This document shows positions 8,275 through 17,930 of a stretch of DNA of 38,925 nucleotides, piece by piece. The DNA is from JANOBJ01 sp031411575. GTDB lineage: Bacteria; Pseudomonadota; Gammaproteobacteria; Burkholderiales; Burkholderiaceae_C. Where the stretch lies: positions 1 through 38,925 of the forward strand of contig JANOBJ010000109.1 in assembly GCA_031411575.1 (NCBI GenBank). The letters run 5' to 3'. Each line of letters begins with the position of its first letter. Within the stretch, counting starts at the first letter, position 1. The notes under the pieces were generated by a model, which saw only the letters and a list, made by a program, of their open reading frames with translations, searched no databases and had not been told where the DNA came from. The translations under genes and the position numbers were made by a program.

Positions 8275-9194
8275 GCACGACCACTGTCCCGTTTCCTGAC
8301 ATCAAAAATCCTGGCGTTCGCAAGAATCTTCGCCTGGATGGCGAGGGCAGCGTCCAGGTAGAACTGGATCCGAAACTGAAGATTGGCAACGCCAAGGTAT
8401 TTGCCATTTACGGCAAAGGCGGCATCGGCAAGAGCACGACGTCGAGCAACCTCTCCGCCGCATTCTCCAAGATGGGCAAGCGCGTGCTGCAGATCGGCTG
8501 CGACCCGAAGCACGACTCGACCTTCACGCTCACGAAAAAGATGCTTCCGACGGTGATCGACGTGCTGGAGACAGTCGACTTTCACGCCGAGGAGTTGCGT
8601 GTCGAGGATTTTGTGTTTGAAGGCTACAACGGCGTGATGTGCGTCGAAGCTGGCGGCCCGCCCGCCGGGACGGGTTGCGGTGGCTACGTGGTCGGCCAGA
8701 CCGTCAAGCTCTTGAAGGAACATCACCTGCTGGAAGATACCGACGTGGTGATCTTTGACGTGCTCGGCGATGTGGTCTGCGGCGGGTTTGCAGCTCCCTT
8801 GCAGCATGCTGATAGAGCGCTCATCGTGACCGCCAATGATTTTGATTCTATTTTCGCGATGAACCGCATCGTGCAGGCAATCGGTGCCAAGGCGAAGAAC
8901 TACAACGTGCGTCTGGGAGGCGTCATCGCCAATCGCAGTGCTGCGACGGACCAGATCGACAAGTACAACGACCGGATAGGCTTGAAACTGGCCGCGCATT
9001 TCCCGGACCTCGACGTGATCCGTCGCAGTCGGCTGAAAAAATCCACCCTGTTTGAGATGGAGTACTCGCCGGAGCTCGAGGCTGTCCAGAAGGAGTACAT
9101 GAGTCTGGCTGCCTCGCTGTGGCTGGGCACGGAACCTCTGAACGCAGTGCCCATGAAGGACCGCGACATCTTTGACCTGCTTGGTTTCGATTGA
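8271..9194 (+). CDS. bchL: Light-independent protochlorophyllide reductase iron-sulfur ATPase (subunit L)
   Basis: NifH-like homodimeric ATPase that passes electrons to BchNB. The P-loop 'GKGGIGKS' is at residues 48-55, the switch region reads 'LQIGCDPKHDSTFT', and the two cysteine regions that hold the bridging 4Fe-4S cluster are seen ('GTGCGGYVVGQ' and 'DVVCGGF'). 307 aa with an N-terminal extension of about 40 residues, usual for BchL. Twelve bases separate its stop from bchM. Confidence 0.98.
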   Translation: MSTTTVPFPDIKNPGVRKNLRLDGEGSVQVELDPKLKIGNAKVFAIYGKGGIGKSTTSSNLSAAFSKMGKRVLQIGCDPKHDSTFTLTKKMLPTVIDVLETVDFHAEELRVEDFVFEGYNGVMCVEAGGPPAGTGCGGYVVGQTVKLLKEHHLLEDTDVVIFDVLGDVVCGGFAAPLQHADRALIVTANDFDSIFAMNRIVQAIGAKAKNYNVRLGGVIANRSAATDQIDKYNDRIGLKLAAHFPDLDVIRRSRLKKSTLFEMEYSPELEAVQKEYMSLAASLWLGTEPLNAVPMKDRDIFDLLGFD

Positions 9195-9206
9195 AGGCAT
9201 TGCATC

Positions 9207-9920
9207 ATGCGAACCGCAACATACGAACAACGCCGCAGTCAGATCGAGACTTACTTCGATCGAACTGCGATGAAGGCGTGGGAACAGCTCACGTCGACGG
9301 CACCGGTTGGTCGAATCCGCGCGACGGTGCGCGCGGGCCGAGACCGGATGCGCCAGACGCTGCTCGACCTGCTGCCTGAGGATCTGCGCGGCGCCCGTAT
9401 TCTGGATGCCGGGTGTGGTACCGGGGCGCTGGCACTGGAGGCCGCGCGTCGCGGCGCCTCAGTGGTGGCGATTGATCTTTCCCCCGCACTTGTTGATGTT
9501 GCACGCCGCCGTGTTGGCGAAATGGCGCTCACGTTGCCACAAGGCGGTCAGATTGACTTTCGCAGTGGCGACATGGTAGACGCCGCATTGGGCAAGTTTG
9601 ATCATGTGGTGGCGATGGATTCGCTTATTCATTACACCGGTCGGGATGCCGTGCGTGTTCTGGAGAGCTGGTCCCGGCGCACCACTGGCTCCATGTTGTT
9701 TACCTACGCGCCGAGCAACCCGGTGCTGGCCACCCTGCACGCTGTGGGGCGCTTGTTTCCGCGTGGAAACCGCGCGCCATGGATCGAGCCGATGGCGGAA
9801 AAGTCTCTGACCCGACTGCTCGAGGCCAACGACGGGCTGCCGCAGTGGCGGGTTGGTGCCACTCAGCGGGTGAGCAGCGGCTTCTATACCTCTCAGGCGA
9901 TGGAGCTGTGCCGTAAATGA
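9207..9920 (+). CDS. bchM: Magnesium protoporphyrin IX O-methyltransferase
   Basis: SAM-dependent enzyme that methylates the C13 propionate of Mg-protoporphyrin IX, the substrate step before the cyclase AcsF. The SAM-binding motif I 'ILDAGCGTGALALEAARRGA' begins near residue 65, with motif II 'VVAIDLS' after it. 237 aa is a normal BchM length. A GAAGG sequence lies about 9 bases before the ATG. Follows bchL as in most PGCs. Confidence 0.96.
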   Translation: MRTATYEQRRSQIETYFDRTAMKAWEQLTSTAPVGRIRATVRAGRDRMRQTLLDLLPEDLRGARILDAGCGTGALALEAARRGASVVAIDLSPALVDVARRRVGEMALTLPQGGQIDFRSGDMVDAALGKFDHVVAMDSLIHYTGRDAVRVLESWSRRTTGSMLFTYAPSNPVLATLHAVGRLFPRGNRAPWIEPMAEKSLTRLLEANDGLPQWRVGATQRVSSGFYTSQAMELCRK

Positions 9921-9984
9921 AATCCTGCCGGCCACCTGTGTGCTTCGACATTGAGCGCTCGCTGACAGCACTTGAGGTTTGCCC

Positions 9985-11409
9985 ATGAAGATTCCGCTGT
10001 GGCGCATCAATTGGGCAACGGTGGCCACACGTTGGCTACCATTTGCCGACGCCGCTTCGGCTGAACTGCCGCTGCATCGTTTGTTGCGCTTGGCGCTGTT
10101 TCAGGTCAGCGTTGGCATCGCGACGTCACTGATGGTGGGTACGCTGAACCGGGTGATGATCGTTGAATTGGGAGTAAGCGCAGGGCTGGTCGCGCTGATG
10201 GTTGGGCTGCCACTCCTCGTGGCGCCGTTGCGGGCACTGATTGGTTTTCGCTCGGATACCCACCGTTCGTTTCTGGGTTGGAAGCGCGTGCCCTTCATGT
10301 GGATCGGCGGCCTGATGCAGTTTGGCGGCCTTGCCATCATGCCGTTCGCGGTGCTGCTGCTGAGCGGAGAAACCAGCCTGCAGCTGTGGACCGGGCGCGT
10401 TGCCGCTGCGGTGGCGTTTCTGCTGGTGGGGGCTGGCCTCCAAACTACGCAAACCGCCGGTTTGGCGCTCGCAACTGACTTGTCTCCTCCGGCTGCTCGA
10501 GCGCGCGTCGTGTCGTTGATGTACGTCATGCTTCTGCTGGGCATGGTGGGCTCGGGCGTGGTCTTTGGGTGGCTGCTCGCCGACTTCACGCCAACCCGGC
10601 TCGTGCAGGTTGTACAAGGATCAGCCGTCGTCACCGTGATCCTCAATCTGGTTGCGCTGTGGAAGCAAGAGCCTCGCAACAGCCTGCGGGGCCGCGAGTC
10701 CGTGCAGTCTGTCGGCTTCGCCATCACCTGGCAACGTTTTGCAGGTCAAGGCAAGGTGCTGCGTCTGCTGGTGGCAGTAGGACTGGGTACTGCCGCCTTC
10801 AACATGCAAGACATCATTTTGGAGCCCTATGGTGGCGAGGTACTCGGGTTGTCAGTATCAGCGACTTCCGCTCTCACGGCACTGATGGCGCTGGGTGCAC
10901 TGATTGCCTTTGCCGTAGCGGCGCGCACGCTGGGTCGCGGTGGCGAACCGCACCGCGTTGCCGCGTATGGCGCATTGGCGGGTTTGGTGGCATTCAGCGC
11001 CGTCGTGTTTGCTGAACCGCTCGAATCGGTCAATCTGTTCCGGTTCGGTGTGGTGCTGATTGGTTTTGGTGGTGGCCTGTTTTCCGTCGGCACACTGACG
11101 GCAGCGATGGGCCTGGAAAACGGCGGCTTCAACGGCCTCGCGATGGGCGCTTGGGGCGCCGTCCAGGCAACCTGCGCAGGCGTGGCTATTTCGATGGGCG
11201 GCGTGCTCCGGGATCTGGTGAGTTCTCTCGCCACCTCCGGCGCTCTGGGTGAAGCATTGGCCAATCCCGCCACAGGGTACAGCGCCGTGTACCACCTGGA
11301 ACTCGCGTTGCTATTCGCCACGTTGATTGCCATCGGGCCGCTGGTGCGCTATTCGCGACCCCACCAGCGGCAACAGTCCAAGTTCGGTTTGGCCGAATTT
11401 CCAAGCTAG
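9985..11409 (+). CDS. lhaA: LH1 assembly protein LhaA (PucC/BCD family of the major facilitator superfamily)
   Basis: Multi-pass membrane protein thought to deliver bacteriochlorophyll to, or help assemble, the LH1 antenna. The 474 residues include about 12 hydrophobic segments; the family stretches 'VGTLNRVMIVELG' and 'RSFLGWKRVPFMWIGG' lie in the first third. I chose the ATG at 9985 rather than the in-frame TTG at 9979 because GAGG (9974-9977) is ideally spaced for it. Located between bchM and puhA, the standard position for lhaA (the former F1696). A 64-base gap to bchM holds no clear site. Confidence 0.93.
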   Translation: MKIPLWRINWATVATRWLPFADAASAELPLHRLLRLALFQVSVGIATSLMVGTLNRVMIVELGVSAGLVALMVGLPLLVAPLRALIGFRSDTHRSFLGWKRVPFMWIGGLMQFGGLAIMPFAVLLLSGETSLQLWTGRVAAAVAFLLVGAGLQTTQTAGLALATDLSPPAARARVVSLMYVMLLLGMVGSGVVFGWLLADFTPTRLVQVVQGSAVVTVILNLVALWKQEPRNSLRGRESVQSVGFAITWQRFAGQGKVLRLLVAVGLGTAAFNMQDIILEPYGGEVLGLSVSATSALTALMALGALIAFAVAARTLGRGGEPHRVAAYGALAGLVAFSAVVFAEPLESVNLFRFGVVLIGFGGGLFSVGTLTAAMGLENGGFNGLAMGAWGAVQATCAGVAISMGGVLRDLVSSLATSGALGEALANPATGYSAVYHLELALLFATLIAIGPLVRYSRPHQRQQSKFGLAEFPS

Positions 11410-11446
11410 TCATTACCTGATCCCGACAACCTGAGGAGAAAACCAC

Positions 11447-12202
11447 ATGGGTACCGGAAGCATCACATCGTATGTCGATGTAGCACAACTTGTGCTGTAT
11501 CTTTTCTGGGTCTTTTTTGCCGGCTTGATTTACTACCTCATCCGGGAAGGCCATCGTGAGGGCTATCCAATGGACAGCGATCGCGGTGTCATTGAGGGCT
11601 GGCCACGTGCTCCCGAGCCCAAGACCTACAAGTTAGCGGATGGGAGTGAAGTTCATGTCCCGCGGGACGAGCCCGTGTCGCCGCCGATAAACGCGGTGCC
11701 GTCGTCTGGCTGGACGGGCGCGCCTCTGGATCCCGTGGGGAACCCGCTGCTAGCCGGGGTTGGGCCAGGTGCTTGGGTGGCGCGACGTGACGTACCCGAC
11801 CACGGTCCCGACGGAAGCCCGAAGATTGTGCCGCTGCGCACACTGCCCGACTACGGCGTTTCGGACAAGGACCCCGATCCTCGTGGCCACCCCGTTTACG
11901 GTGGCGACGGAGAAATGGCGGGTACCGTGAGCGACCTTTGGGTCGACACCGGTGAAATGCTGTTCCGATACATCGAGGTGAAGCCCAGTGGTGCAACTGG
12001 CTCGGTGCTGCTGCCAATGACTTTTGCGAGGATCCGCAAAGACGGCGTGGAGGTTCACGCGATCCTCGCGAGTCAATTCTCTGGTGTGCCCAACACGCGT
12101 CACCCGGATCAAGTCACCATGCTTGAGGAAGAAAAGATTCAAGCGTACTACGGGGCGGGTCTACTCTACGCCGAGCCCGGACGGTCGGAGCCTTTGGTAT
12201 GA
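11447..12202 (+). CDS. puhA: Photosynthetic reaction centre H subunit
   Basis: Structural H subunit that caps the cytoplasmic side of the reaction centre. A single N-terminal membrane helix (about residues 12-32, 'LVLYLFWVFFAGLIYYLI') is followed by 'REGHREGYPMDSD' and a PRC-barrel domain in the second half ('GDGEMAGTVSDLWVDTGE'). 251 aa is typical. A strong GAGGAG precedes the ATG, probably reflecting the need for high expression. Its stop overlaps the puhB ATG (ATGA). Confidence 0.98.
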   Translation: MGTGSITSYVDVAQLVLYLFWVFFAGLIYYLIREGHREGYPMDSDRGVIEGWPRAPEPKTYKLADGSEVHVPRDEPVSPPINAVPSSGWTGAPLDPVGNPLLAGVGPGAWVARRDVPDHGPDGSPKIVPLRTLPDYGVSDKDPDPRGHPVYGGDGEMAGTVSDLWVDTGEMLFRYIEVKPSGATGSVLLPMTFARIRKDGVEVHAILASQFSGVPNTRHPDQVTMLEEEKIQAYYGAGLLYAEPGRSEPLV

Positions 12203-12909
12203 GCGGCAATCGACCTCAGCGCGAACATGAGTTTGAGCCGCAGTACGGCTTGCCTGAACTTCTGCCCGCGGGTGAACGCATTTTGTGGCAAGGTGCTCCA
12301 GACTGGCGAACGCTTGCCATAGAGGTTTTCCACACACGCAAACTGGCCATTTATTTTCTGCTCATGATCGGGTTTCGTGCCGTCAACGTACTGGGTGACG
12401 GGGGGACTGCTACCGCCGCGTTGCAATCGGCGGCGCTGCTTACGCCGATTTTTGGCGTTGCCCTGCTACTGCTGGCTGGGCTCGCCTGGCTCACCGCAAC
12501 AACAACGGCATACACCATCACCAATCAGCGCGTGGTCATGCGTGTAGGCATTGTGCTGTCACTCACCTATAACTTGCCATTCAAATGTATCGAAGGCGCC
12601 GATCTGCGCTTGTCTAAACGCGGAGTCGGCGACCTCCCCATCCAGCTCGCACGCGGTGACCGGATTGCTTACCTGCACCTCTGGCCCCACGCACGACCGT
12701 GGCACCTACAGCATCCACAGCCGTCGCTGCGGTGCGTGCGAGACGTAACTTCAGTCGCTCAAGTCTTCAGTCAGGCGTGGGCCGACTTTCGCCGTGTGGA
12801 AGTCCCGCAGGTAGCGCTGGCGAGTTCGCCCATCGTCCTTAGGGCCGCCGCCCTGACCAGTCAGAGAATGCCCTCTGGTAGACCCAGCCCAGCAACAGCT
12901 GGCCAGTGA
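12199..12909 (+). CDS. puhB: Reaction centre assembly protein PuhB (PH-domain membrane protein)
   Basis: Helps assemble the RC-LH1 core. 236 aa, with 'YGLPELLPAGERILWQGAPDW' near the N-terminus (a PuhB signature), two membrane segments around residues 48-66 and 80-105, and the bacterial PH-like part 'TAYTITNQRVVMRVG'. Sits between puhA and puhC with 4-base overlaps on each side, so translation is coupled through puhABC. Confidence 0.94.
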   Translation: MSGNRPQREHEFEPQYGLPELLPAGERILWQGAPDWRTLAIEVFHTRKLAIYFLLMIGFRAVNVLGDGGTATAALQSAALLTPIFGVALLLLAGLAWLTATTTAYTITNQRVVMRVGIVLSLTYNLPFKCIEGADLRLSKRGVGDLPIQLARGDRIAYLHLWPHARPWHLQHPQPSLRCVRDVTSVAQVFSQAWADFRRVEVPQVALASSPIVLRAAALTSQRMPSGRPSPATAGQ

Positions 12910-13406
12910 AAGCAGCAATGAACACGTTGAAGCCAACGCCGGAAACGCTCCCTCGTTTTGCCGTGGTGACCTGTGCTGCGATGGTGCTCGCCACACTGTT
13001 GGCCGTCAGTTTCGCGCGGTTCACCAGCACCTCAGCGCACGTTCCCGATGCCGAGTCGATTGCACTGCGTGCACTGCGTTTTGAAGACCGCCCCGATGGC
13101 GGCATCTCGGTAATCGATGGCAAACAAGGCTTCGTTGTGGAAACGGTTCACGGCGAGCAAGGCTTCATGCGTGGTGCGCTACGCGGCCTGGCGAGAGAGC
13201 GCCTGAGGCGTGGCCTGGGCTCCGAGCAGCCTTTTGAGCTGATTGGTCGAGCAGATGGCCGCCTGACACTCAGCGACCCGGCCACCGGGGCTCGCATCGA
13301 TCTTGAATCCTTCGGCCCGGACAACGCTGCAGTGTTTGCACGCTGGCTGCGCGGAAATGAGTCATCGCGGCGTGAGAGCGCACCCACACTTGGCGTCAAG
13401 GAGTGA
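12906..13406 (+). CDS. puhC: Photosynthetic complex assembly protein PuhC
   Basis: Assembly factor for the RC-LH1 complex. 166 aa with one N-terminal membrane segment ('FAVVTCAAMVLATLLAVSFA', about 18-37) and a periplasmic domain containing the family stretch 'LRFEDRPDGGISVID' and 'GFMRGALRGLARERL'. The assigned start is GTG at 12906, overlapping the puhB stop (GTGA); an ATG at 12918 is an alternative. Function rests on family and position. Confidence 0.91.
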   Translation: MKAAMNTLKPTPETLPRFAVVTCAAMVLATLLAVSFARFTSTSAHVPDAESIALRALRFEDRPDGGISVIDGKQGFVVETVHGEQGFMRGALRGLARERLRRGLGSEQPFELIGRADGRLTLSDPATGARIDLESFGPDNAAVFARWLRGNESSRRESAPTLGVKE

Positions 13407-13409
13407 ACT

Positions 13410-14486
13410 GTGAACCCTGAACAATCCATAGGCGCGCCGGAAGACGCCCTGCAACAGGCCCGAACGAGCGACCTGTTGAGCCCGCGCTTCTACACCACAG
13501 ATTTTGCTGCAATGGACCGCATTGACGTGTCTGCGTTACGCGGCGACTGGGACGCGATGCTGGCCGAATATGAAGGCGACAATAACCACGACCATTTCCA
13601 GCGAACGCCTGAATTTGCCACCGAAGTAGCTGAGCGCTTTTCGCAAGTGTCGCCCGCTTTGCGACAAGAATTTCTGGATTTTTTGGTCAGCTCGCTCACG
13701 TCGGAGTTTTCCGGCTGCATTCTTTACAACGAAATCCAGAAGAATGTGAGCAATCCGGATATCAAGGCCCTGATGCGCTTCATGGCACGTGACGAATCTC
13801 GCCACGCCGGGTTCATCAACCAGTCTTTAAAGGACTTTGGACTCGGGTTGGATCTGGGCAACTTGAAACGAACCAAGGCTTACACCTACTTCAAGCCCAA
13901 GTACATCTTCTATGCGACCTACCTGTCAGAAAAGATTGGCTATGCCCGCTACATCACCATCTACCGCCAGCTTGAGCGCCACCCGGACAAACGATTCCAC
14001 CCCATCTTTCGCTGGTTTGAACGTTGGTGCAATGACGAGTTCCGGCATGGTGAATCGTTTGCACTGATCATGCGTGCCCAGCCCCATCTGCTGCGCGGCG
14101 GGAACTTGCTCTGGATTCGATTCTTCCTGCTGGCAGTCTATGCCACGATGTACGTTCGGGACCACGCGCGGCCACAGCTGAAAGCCGCCATGGGGCTGGA
14201 TCCGACCGAGTACGACTACACGGTGTTTCGCATCACCAACGAGATCACCAAGCAGGTATTTCCGATCACGCTTGATATCGACCATCCGGCTTTCCGCGAT
14301 GGGATGGCGCGCCTTTGTCATGTGCAGACTCGAATGGACATGGCCAAGGAACGCGGTGGCGTCATGGGCACGCTGCAACGCGCAGGCTGGGCAGTAATCG
14401 GCGCGGCGGCTTTCGCAAGACTGTATCTGCTACCTGTGCAACGGCACGCGTTGCCTAAGCAGGTTCGCATGTCGCCAGCCTGGTAA
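13410..14486 (+). CDS. acsF: Aerobic Mg-protoporphyrin IX monomethyl ester (oxidative) cyclase
   Basis: Diiron oxygenase forming ring E of (bacterio)chlorophyll in an O2-dependent reaction. 358 aa, start codon GTG. Two carboxylate-His motifs for the diiron centre are seen, 'ARDESRHAGF' and 'NDEFRHGESF', with upstream glutamate in 'SSLTSEFSGCILYNEIQ'. Placed between puhC and puhE, its characteristic position in purple bacteria. Presence of this enzyme, and absence of bchE in the window, argues that the host makes bacteriochlorophyll in air. Confidence 0.96.
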   Translation: MNPEQSIGAPEDALQQARTSDLLSPRFYTTDFAAMDRIDVSALRGDWDAMLAEYEGDNNHDHFQRTPEFATEVAERFSQVSPALRQEFLDFLVSSLTSEFSGCILYNEIQKNVSNPDIKALMRFMARDESRHAGFINQSLKDFGLGLDLGNLKRTKAYTYFKPKYIFYATYLSEKIGYARYITIYRQLERHPDKRFHPIFRWFERWCNDEFRHGESFALIMRAQPHLLRGGNLLWIRFFLLAVYATMYVRDHARPQLKAAMGLDPTEYDYTVFRITNEITKQVFPITLDIDHPAFRDGMARLCHVQTRMDMAKERGGVMGTLQRAGWAVIGAAAFARLYLLPVQRHALPKQVRMSPAW

Positions 14487-14517
14487 GCGGCAAGCCTGAC
14501 CTCCAGCGAAAGCCTGC

Positions 14518-15372
14518 ATGCCGGATCTCGCGATCGCCGTCGTTTTCGCCGTGTTCATCTGGTGGTTCAGTACTGGCATCGTGTTGCTACTGAACCGCAT
14601 GTCAGGCACCGCCATTCGCGCGAGTCTGCTGGTGTCTTCCCTCCTCGCACTTGCGGCCTTGGCAGGCCTCGTTCAAAGCGCAGAACGAGCCACGGTGGGC
14701 GGTGCCTACTGTGCATTCACCTGTGCGCTGATCGTGTGGGGCTGGCACGAGCTGAGCTTTTTGACAGGTTGGATCACGGGGCCGCGCAAAACGGCGCTTG
14801 CAGCCGATGCCAGAGGTTGGCATCGCTTCGTTGAGTCGGTCCGCGCCATCCTTTGGCACGAAATCGGCATTCTCGTCGGCGGCGTATTGATCATTGCGAT
14901 GAGCTGGAATGCGCCCAACCAGGTCGGTACGGGCACTTTCCTCGTGCTTTGGTTGATGCGGACCAGTGCCAAGCTCAATCTGTTTTTTGGTGTCCGCAAT
15001 TTGAGCGAGGAGTTCCTTCCCTCGCATCTGGTCTACATGAAAAGTTTTTTTCGCCGGCGCGCGTTCAATTGGTTCTTTCCATTTTCGATTGCCGGAGCAG
15101 GCTTCGTTCTGGTGTGGCTGATCTTTAGTGCAACCGATGCACCGGAACCGGCTCAAGGGGTTGGTCTCGCACTGGTGGGCACGATGCTGGCGCTGGCCAT
15201 TCTTGAACACGGGCTCCTCGTGTTGCCGATCGACACCACCGCATTGTGGCGCTGGGCAATTCGAAGGCAGGTCATCCATACTGCGGGCGAGGTTTCGCCC
15301 GTCCCGGCGGTAGTCCCTGGGCGTACTACCGATAGCATCACCACCCATGACAAATACGTTCAGATCCGCTAG
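14518..15372 (+). CDS. puhE: Photosynthetic complex assembly protein PuhE
   Basis: Polytopic membrane protein (284 aa, about 7 hydrophobic segments) of the PuhE/'putative photosynthetic complex assembly protein 2' family, with stretches such as 'CALIVWGWHELSFLTGWITGPR' in shortened form (WGWHELSFLTG) and 'LNLFFGVRNLSEEFLPSHL'. It influences RC-LH1 levels in Rhodobacter. Follows acsF by 31 bases; its 3' end overlaps crtI by 26 bases. Confidence 0.92.
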   Translation: MPDLAIAVVFAVFIWWFSTGIVLLLNRMSGTAIRASLLVSSLLALAALAGLVQSAERATVGGAYCAFTCALIVWGWHELSFLTGWITGPRKTALAADARGWHRFVESVRAILWHEIGILVGGVLIIAMSWNAPNQVGTGTFLVLWLMRTSAKLNLFFGVRNLSEEFLPSHLVYMKSFFRRRAFNWFFPFSIAGAGFVLVWLIFSATDAPEPAQGVGLALVGTMLALAILEHGLLVLPIDTTALWRWAIRRQVIHTAGEVSPVPAVVPGRTTDSITTHDKYVQIR

Positions 15373-16918
15373 CAGCATTCCGGCCGCAATCGGCACGACT
15401 GGTTGGAGCAACCCTGACGGCTCGCCTTTGGCAGTCGTTGTCGGAAGTGGCTTTGGTGGGCTCGCAGCAGCCATACGCCTGGCCTGCCGGGGCTGGAGGG
15501 TGCAGGTTCTCGAGAAACTTGATGCGGCTGGAGGTCGAGCCTATGTGTGGCGACAGGACGGGTTCACATTTGATGCGGGGCCAACGATCATTACCGCTCC
15601 GTTCATGCTGGAAGAGCTATGGGCGCTTGCAGGCCGCAAGTTTTCCGATGATGTAGAGCTTCGATTGATGGATCCGTACTACCGCATCCGTTTTGACGAC
15701 GGCACCTGGTTTGATTACACCGGCGATTCGCAGCGCATGCGCGATGAAGTGGCGCGCTTCAGCCCCGAAGACTTACCTAATTACGAGCGCTTTCTGGCCG
15801 AGGCCGCCAAGTGCTATCAGCTGGGATTCGAAGAGCTTGGAACCGTCGCTTACAACACACTGGGCGACCTCATTGGCGCGGTGCCAAACATGATCCGAAT
15901 GAAGGGCTGGCGCAGCATATTTCGAATGGCATCGGGCTATTTCCGCGACCCGAAGCTTCGGATCGTCATGAGCTTTCACCCCCTGTTGATTGGCGGCAAC
16001 CCTCTGTCAGTGACCTGCATTTACAGCCTTATCAATACGCTTGAGCGACGATTTGGCGTGCACTGGGCGATGGGGGGCACCGGCGCAATCATTGGCGCAA
16101 TGGTTCGCCTGCTGGAGTGCCTCGGCGGGCGCATCCGCTACGAGTCTGAGGTCAGCCGTATCAATGTCGAATCGCAAGCCAACGGCCGCGGCCGCGCGAC
16201 TGGCGTCACCTTGGCTGATGGTGAACGGATTGATGCCGATATTGTGGTTTCCAATGCCGACACCATGTGGACCTACCGCCATCTGATTGACGCGCAGTAC
16301 CGTCGCCGCTGGACTGACCGCCGCATCGAAAAGAGTCGTCATTCGATGAGCCTGTTTGTCTGGTACTTTGGTACGTCGATACGCTACGAAAATGTGCCCC
16401 ATCACATGATGGTGCTGGGTCCCCGATACGAAGAACTGTTGCGCGACATCTTCAAGCGTCACAAAGTTCCCAGTGACTTCAGCCTCTACCTGCATCGACC
16501 GACTGCGACTGACGCTTCAATGGCGCCCCCAGGATGCGACGCGTTCTACGTTTTGAGCCCCGTATCACACCTTGACAGCGGAACGGACTGGGCGGTCCAG
16601 GCTGAGCCCTACCGCAAGGCCATCGCCGAAGCACTTGAGCGCACCGTACTCCCAGGCCTTCAAAAGCACATCGTCACCTCACGCGTGACCACTCCGCAGG
16701 ATTTTCACGATCGACTGCTTTCCTACAAAGGTGCGGCATTTGGCATGGAACCTTTGCTGCTTCAAAGCGCCTGGTTCCGCCCGCACAACCGAAGTGAAGA
16801 CATTGATCGGTTGTACATGGTGGGTGCGGGCACCCATCCCGGTGCAGGTGTGCCCGGAGTGTTGATGTCAGCGAAAACCCTGGAGACGGTGATTCCAGAT
16901 GTCCGAACCTTCGCCTGA
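15347..16918 (+). CDS. crtI: Phytoene desaturase
   Basis: FAD-dependent desaturase that turns phytoene into neurosporene and/or lycopene; the number of steps cannot be read from sequence. 523 aa. The dinucleotide-binding motif 'VVVGSGFGGLAAAIRLA' is at about residues 30-46, then 'QVLEKLDAAGGRAYVW', and the C-terminal 'YMVGAGTHPGAGVPGV' CrtI signature. Starts inside puhE and ends inside crtB (20-base overlap), so it is part of the bchF-to-crtB transcription unit. Confidence 0.96.
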   Translation: MTNTFRSASSIPAAIGTTGWSNPDGSPLAVVVGSGFGGLAAAIRLACRGWRVQVLEKLDAAGGRAYVWRQDGFTFDAGPTIITAPFMLEELWALAGRKFSDDVELRLMDPYYRIRFDDGTWFDYTGDSQRMRDEVARFSPEDLPNYERFLAEAAKCYQLGFEELGTVAYNTLGDLIGAVPNMIRMKGWRSIFRMASGYFRDPKLRIVMSFHPLLIGGNPLSVTCIYSLINTLERRFGVHWAMGGTGAIIGAMVRLLECLGGRIRYESEVSRINVESQANGRGRATGVTLADGERIDADIVVSNADTMWTYRHLIDAQYRRRWTDRRIEKSRHSMSLFVWYFGTSIRYENVPHHMMVLGPRYEELLRDIFKRHKVPSDFSLYLHRPTATDASMAPPGCDAFYVLSPVSHLDSGTDWAVQAEPYRKAIAEALERTVLPGLQKHIVTSRVTTPQDFHDRLLSYKGAAFGMEPLLLQSAWFRPHNRSEDIDRLYMVGAGTHPGAGVPGVLMSAKTLETVIPDVRTFA

Positions 16919-17930
16919 CCACGATCTGCAATCCTGCCGGCAGCTCATGCGCGGCGGCTCCAGGACGTTTTACGCGGCCTCCTTGCTCTTGCCAACGAGG
17001 GTTCGGGAACCCGCCTCAGCGCTCTACGCGTTCTGCCGGCTGGCGGATGACGCCATCGATTTTGGCGTCGACAAGCACGCGGCGATGGTGGATCTGCAGC
17101 AGCGGCTGGATGCCATCTACCGCGGACGGCCCAAATCCATAGACGCCGATCGCGCACTGACTCCAGTAGTGCACAGCTTCGCAATCCCGCGCGCCTTGCT
17201 CGATGGCCTGCTTGAAGGTTTTCTCTGGGACGCACAGGGTCGTCGCTACCAGACGCTTGCCGAATTGGAAAGCTATGGCGCCCGCGTAGCGGGCACTGTG
17301 GGGGCCATGATGGCACTGCTGATGCACACGCGCGACGCCAGCGCAGTTGCCCGCGCCTGCGAACTCGGCGTAGCCATGCAACTGACTAATATTGCGCGGG
17401 ATATTGGCGAGGACGCCCGCCATGGACGGCTGTATCTACCCATCGAATGGCTGGCCGACGCTGGCCTCTGCGCGGACGATTGGATGCGCTCGCCAGAATT
17501 CAATCCAGCCATTGCAACCGTCACGCAAAAGTTGATAGCGAGGGCCGATGCGCTGTATCAACGCTCCGCGAGCGGTATTTCCGCTTTGCCTCGCGACTGC
17601 AGAGTCGCCATCCATGCTGCTCGGCTGGTGTACGCCGAAATTGGCCACCATTTGGAGCGGACTGGTCTCGACTCAATCAACCAACGCGCCGTTGTATCGG
17701 ACCGGCGCAAACTGACGTTGATTGCACGGGCCAGCGCGGCAGCGATTTTTGGGCGGACTACGGGAAGCGCGCGAATCGCCCCGCTTCCAGCGATACAGTT
17801 CCTGGTGGATGCTGCAGCCGCTCGCGACCTGCCAGCGGGCAGTTTTTATCAGCGCACGTTGCGGGTTCTGGATCTTTTTGAACGCGTGGAGTTGCGCAAA
17901 CGTGAGACTTTGGTGAGGCAGGCCGCTTGA
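16899..17930 (+). CDS. crtB: Phytoene synthase
   Basis: Joins two geranylgeranyl diphosphates into phytoene. 343 aa. The first Asp-rich motif is in 'YAFCRLADDAIDF' (about residues 44-56) and the second in 'GVAMQLTNIARDIGEDARHGRLYLP' (shown by NIARDIGEDARHGR). GGAG at 16882-16885 serves as the ribosome site inside crtI. The stop forms TGATG with the following small ORF. Confidence 0.96.
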   Translation: MSEPSPDHDLQSCRQLMRGGSRTFYAASLLLPTRVREPASALYAFCRLADDAIDFGVDKHAAMVDLQQRLDAIYRGRPKSIDADRALTPVVHSFAIPRALLDGLLEGFLWDAQGRRYQTLAELESYGARVAGTVGAMMALLMHTRDASAVARACELGVAMQLTNIARDIGEDARHGRLYLPIEWLADAGLCADDWMRSPEFNPAIATVTQKLIARADALYQRSASGISALPRDCRVAIHAARLVYAEIGHHLERTGLDSINQRAVVSDRRKLTLIARASAAAIFGRTTGSARIAPLPAIQFLVDAAAARDLPAGSFYQRTLRVLDLFERVELRKRETLVRQAA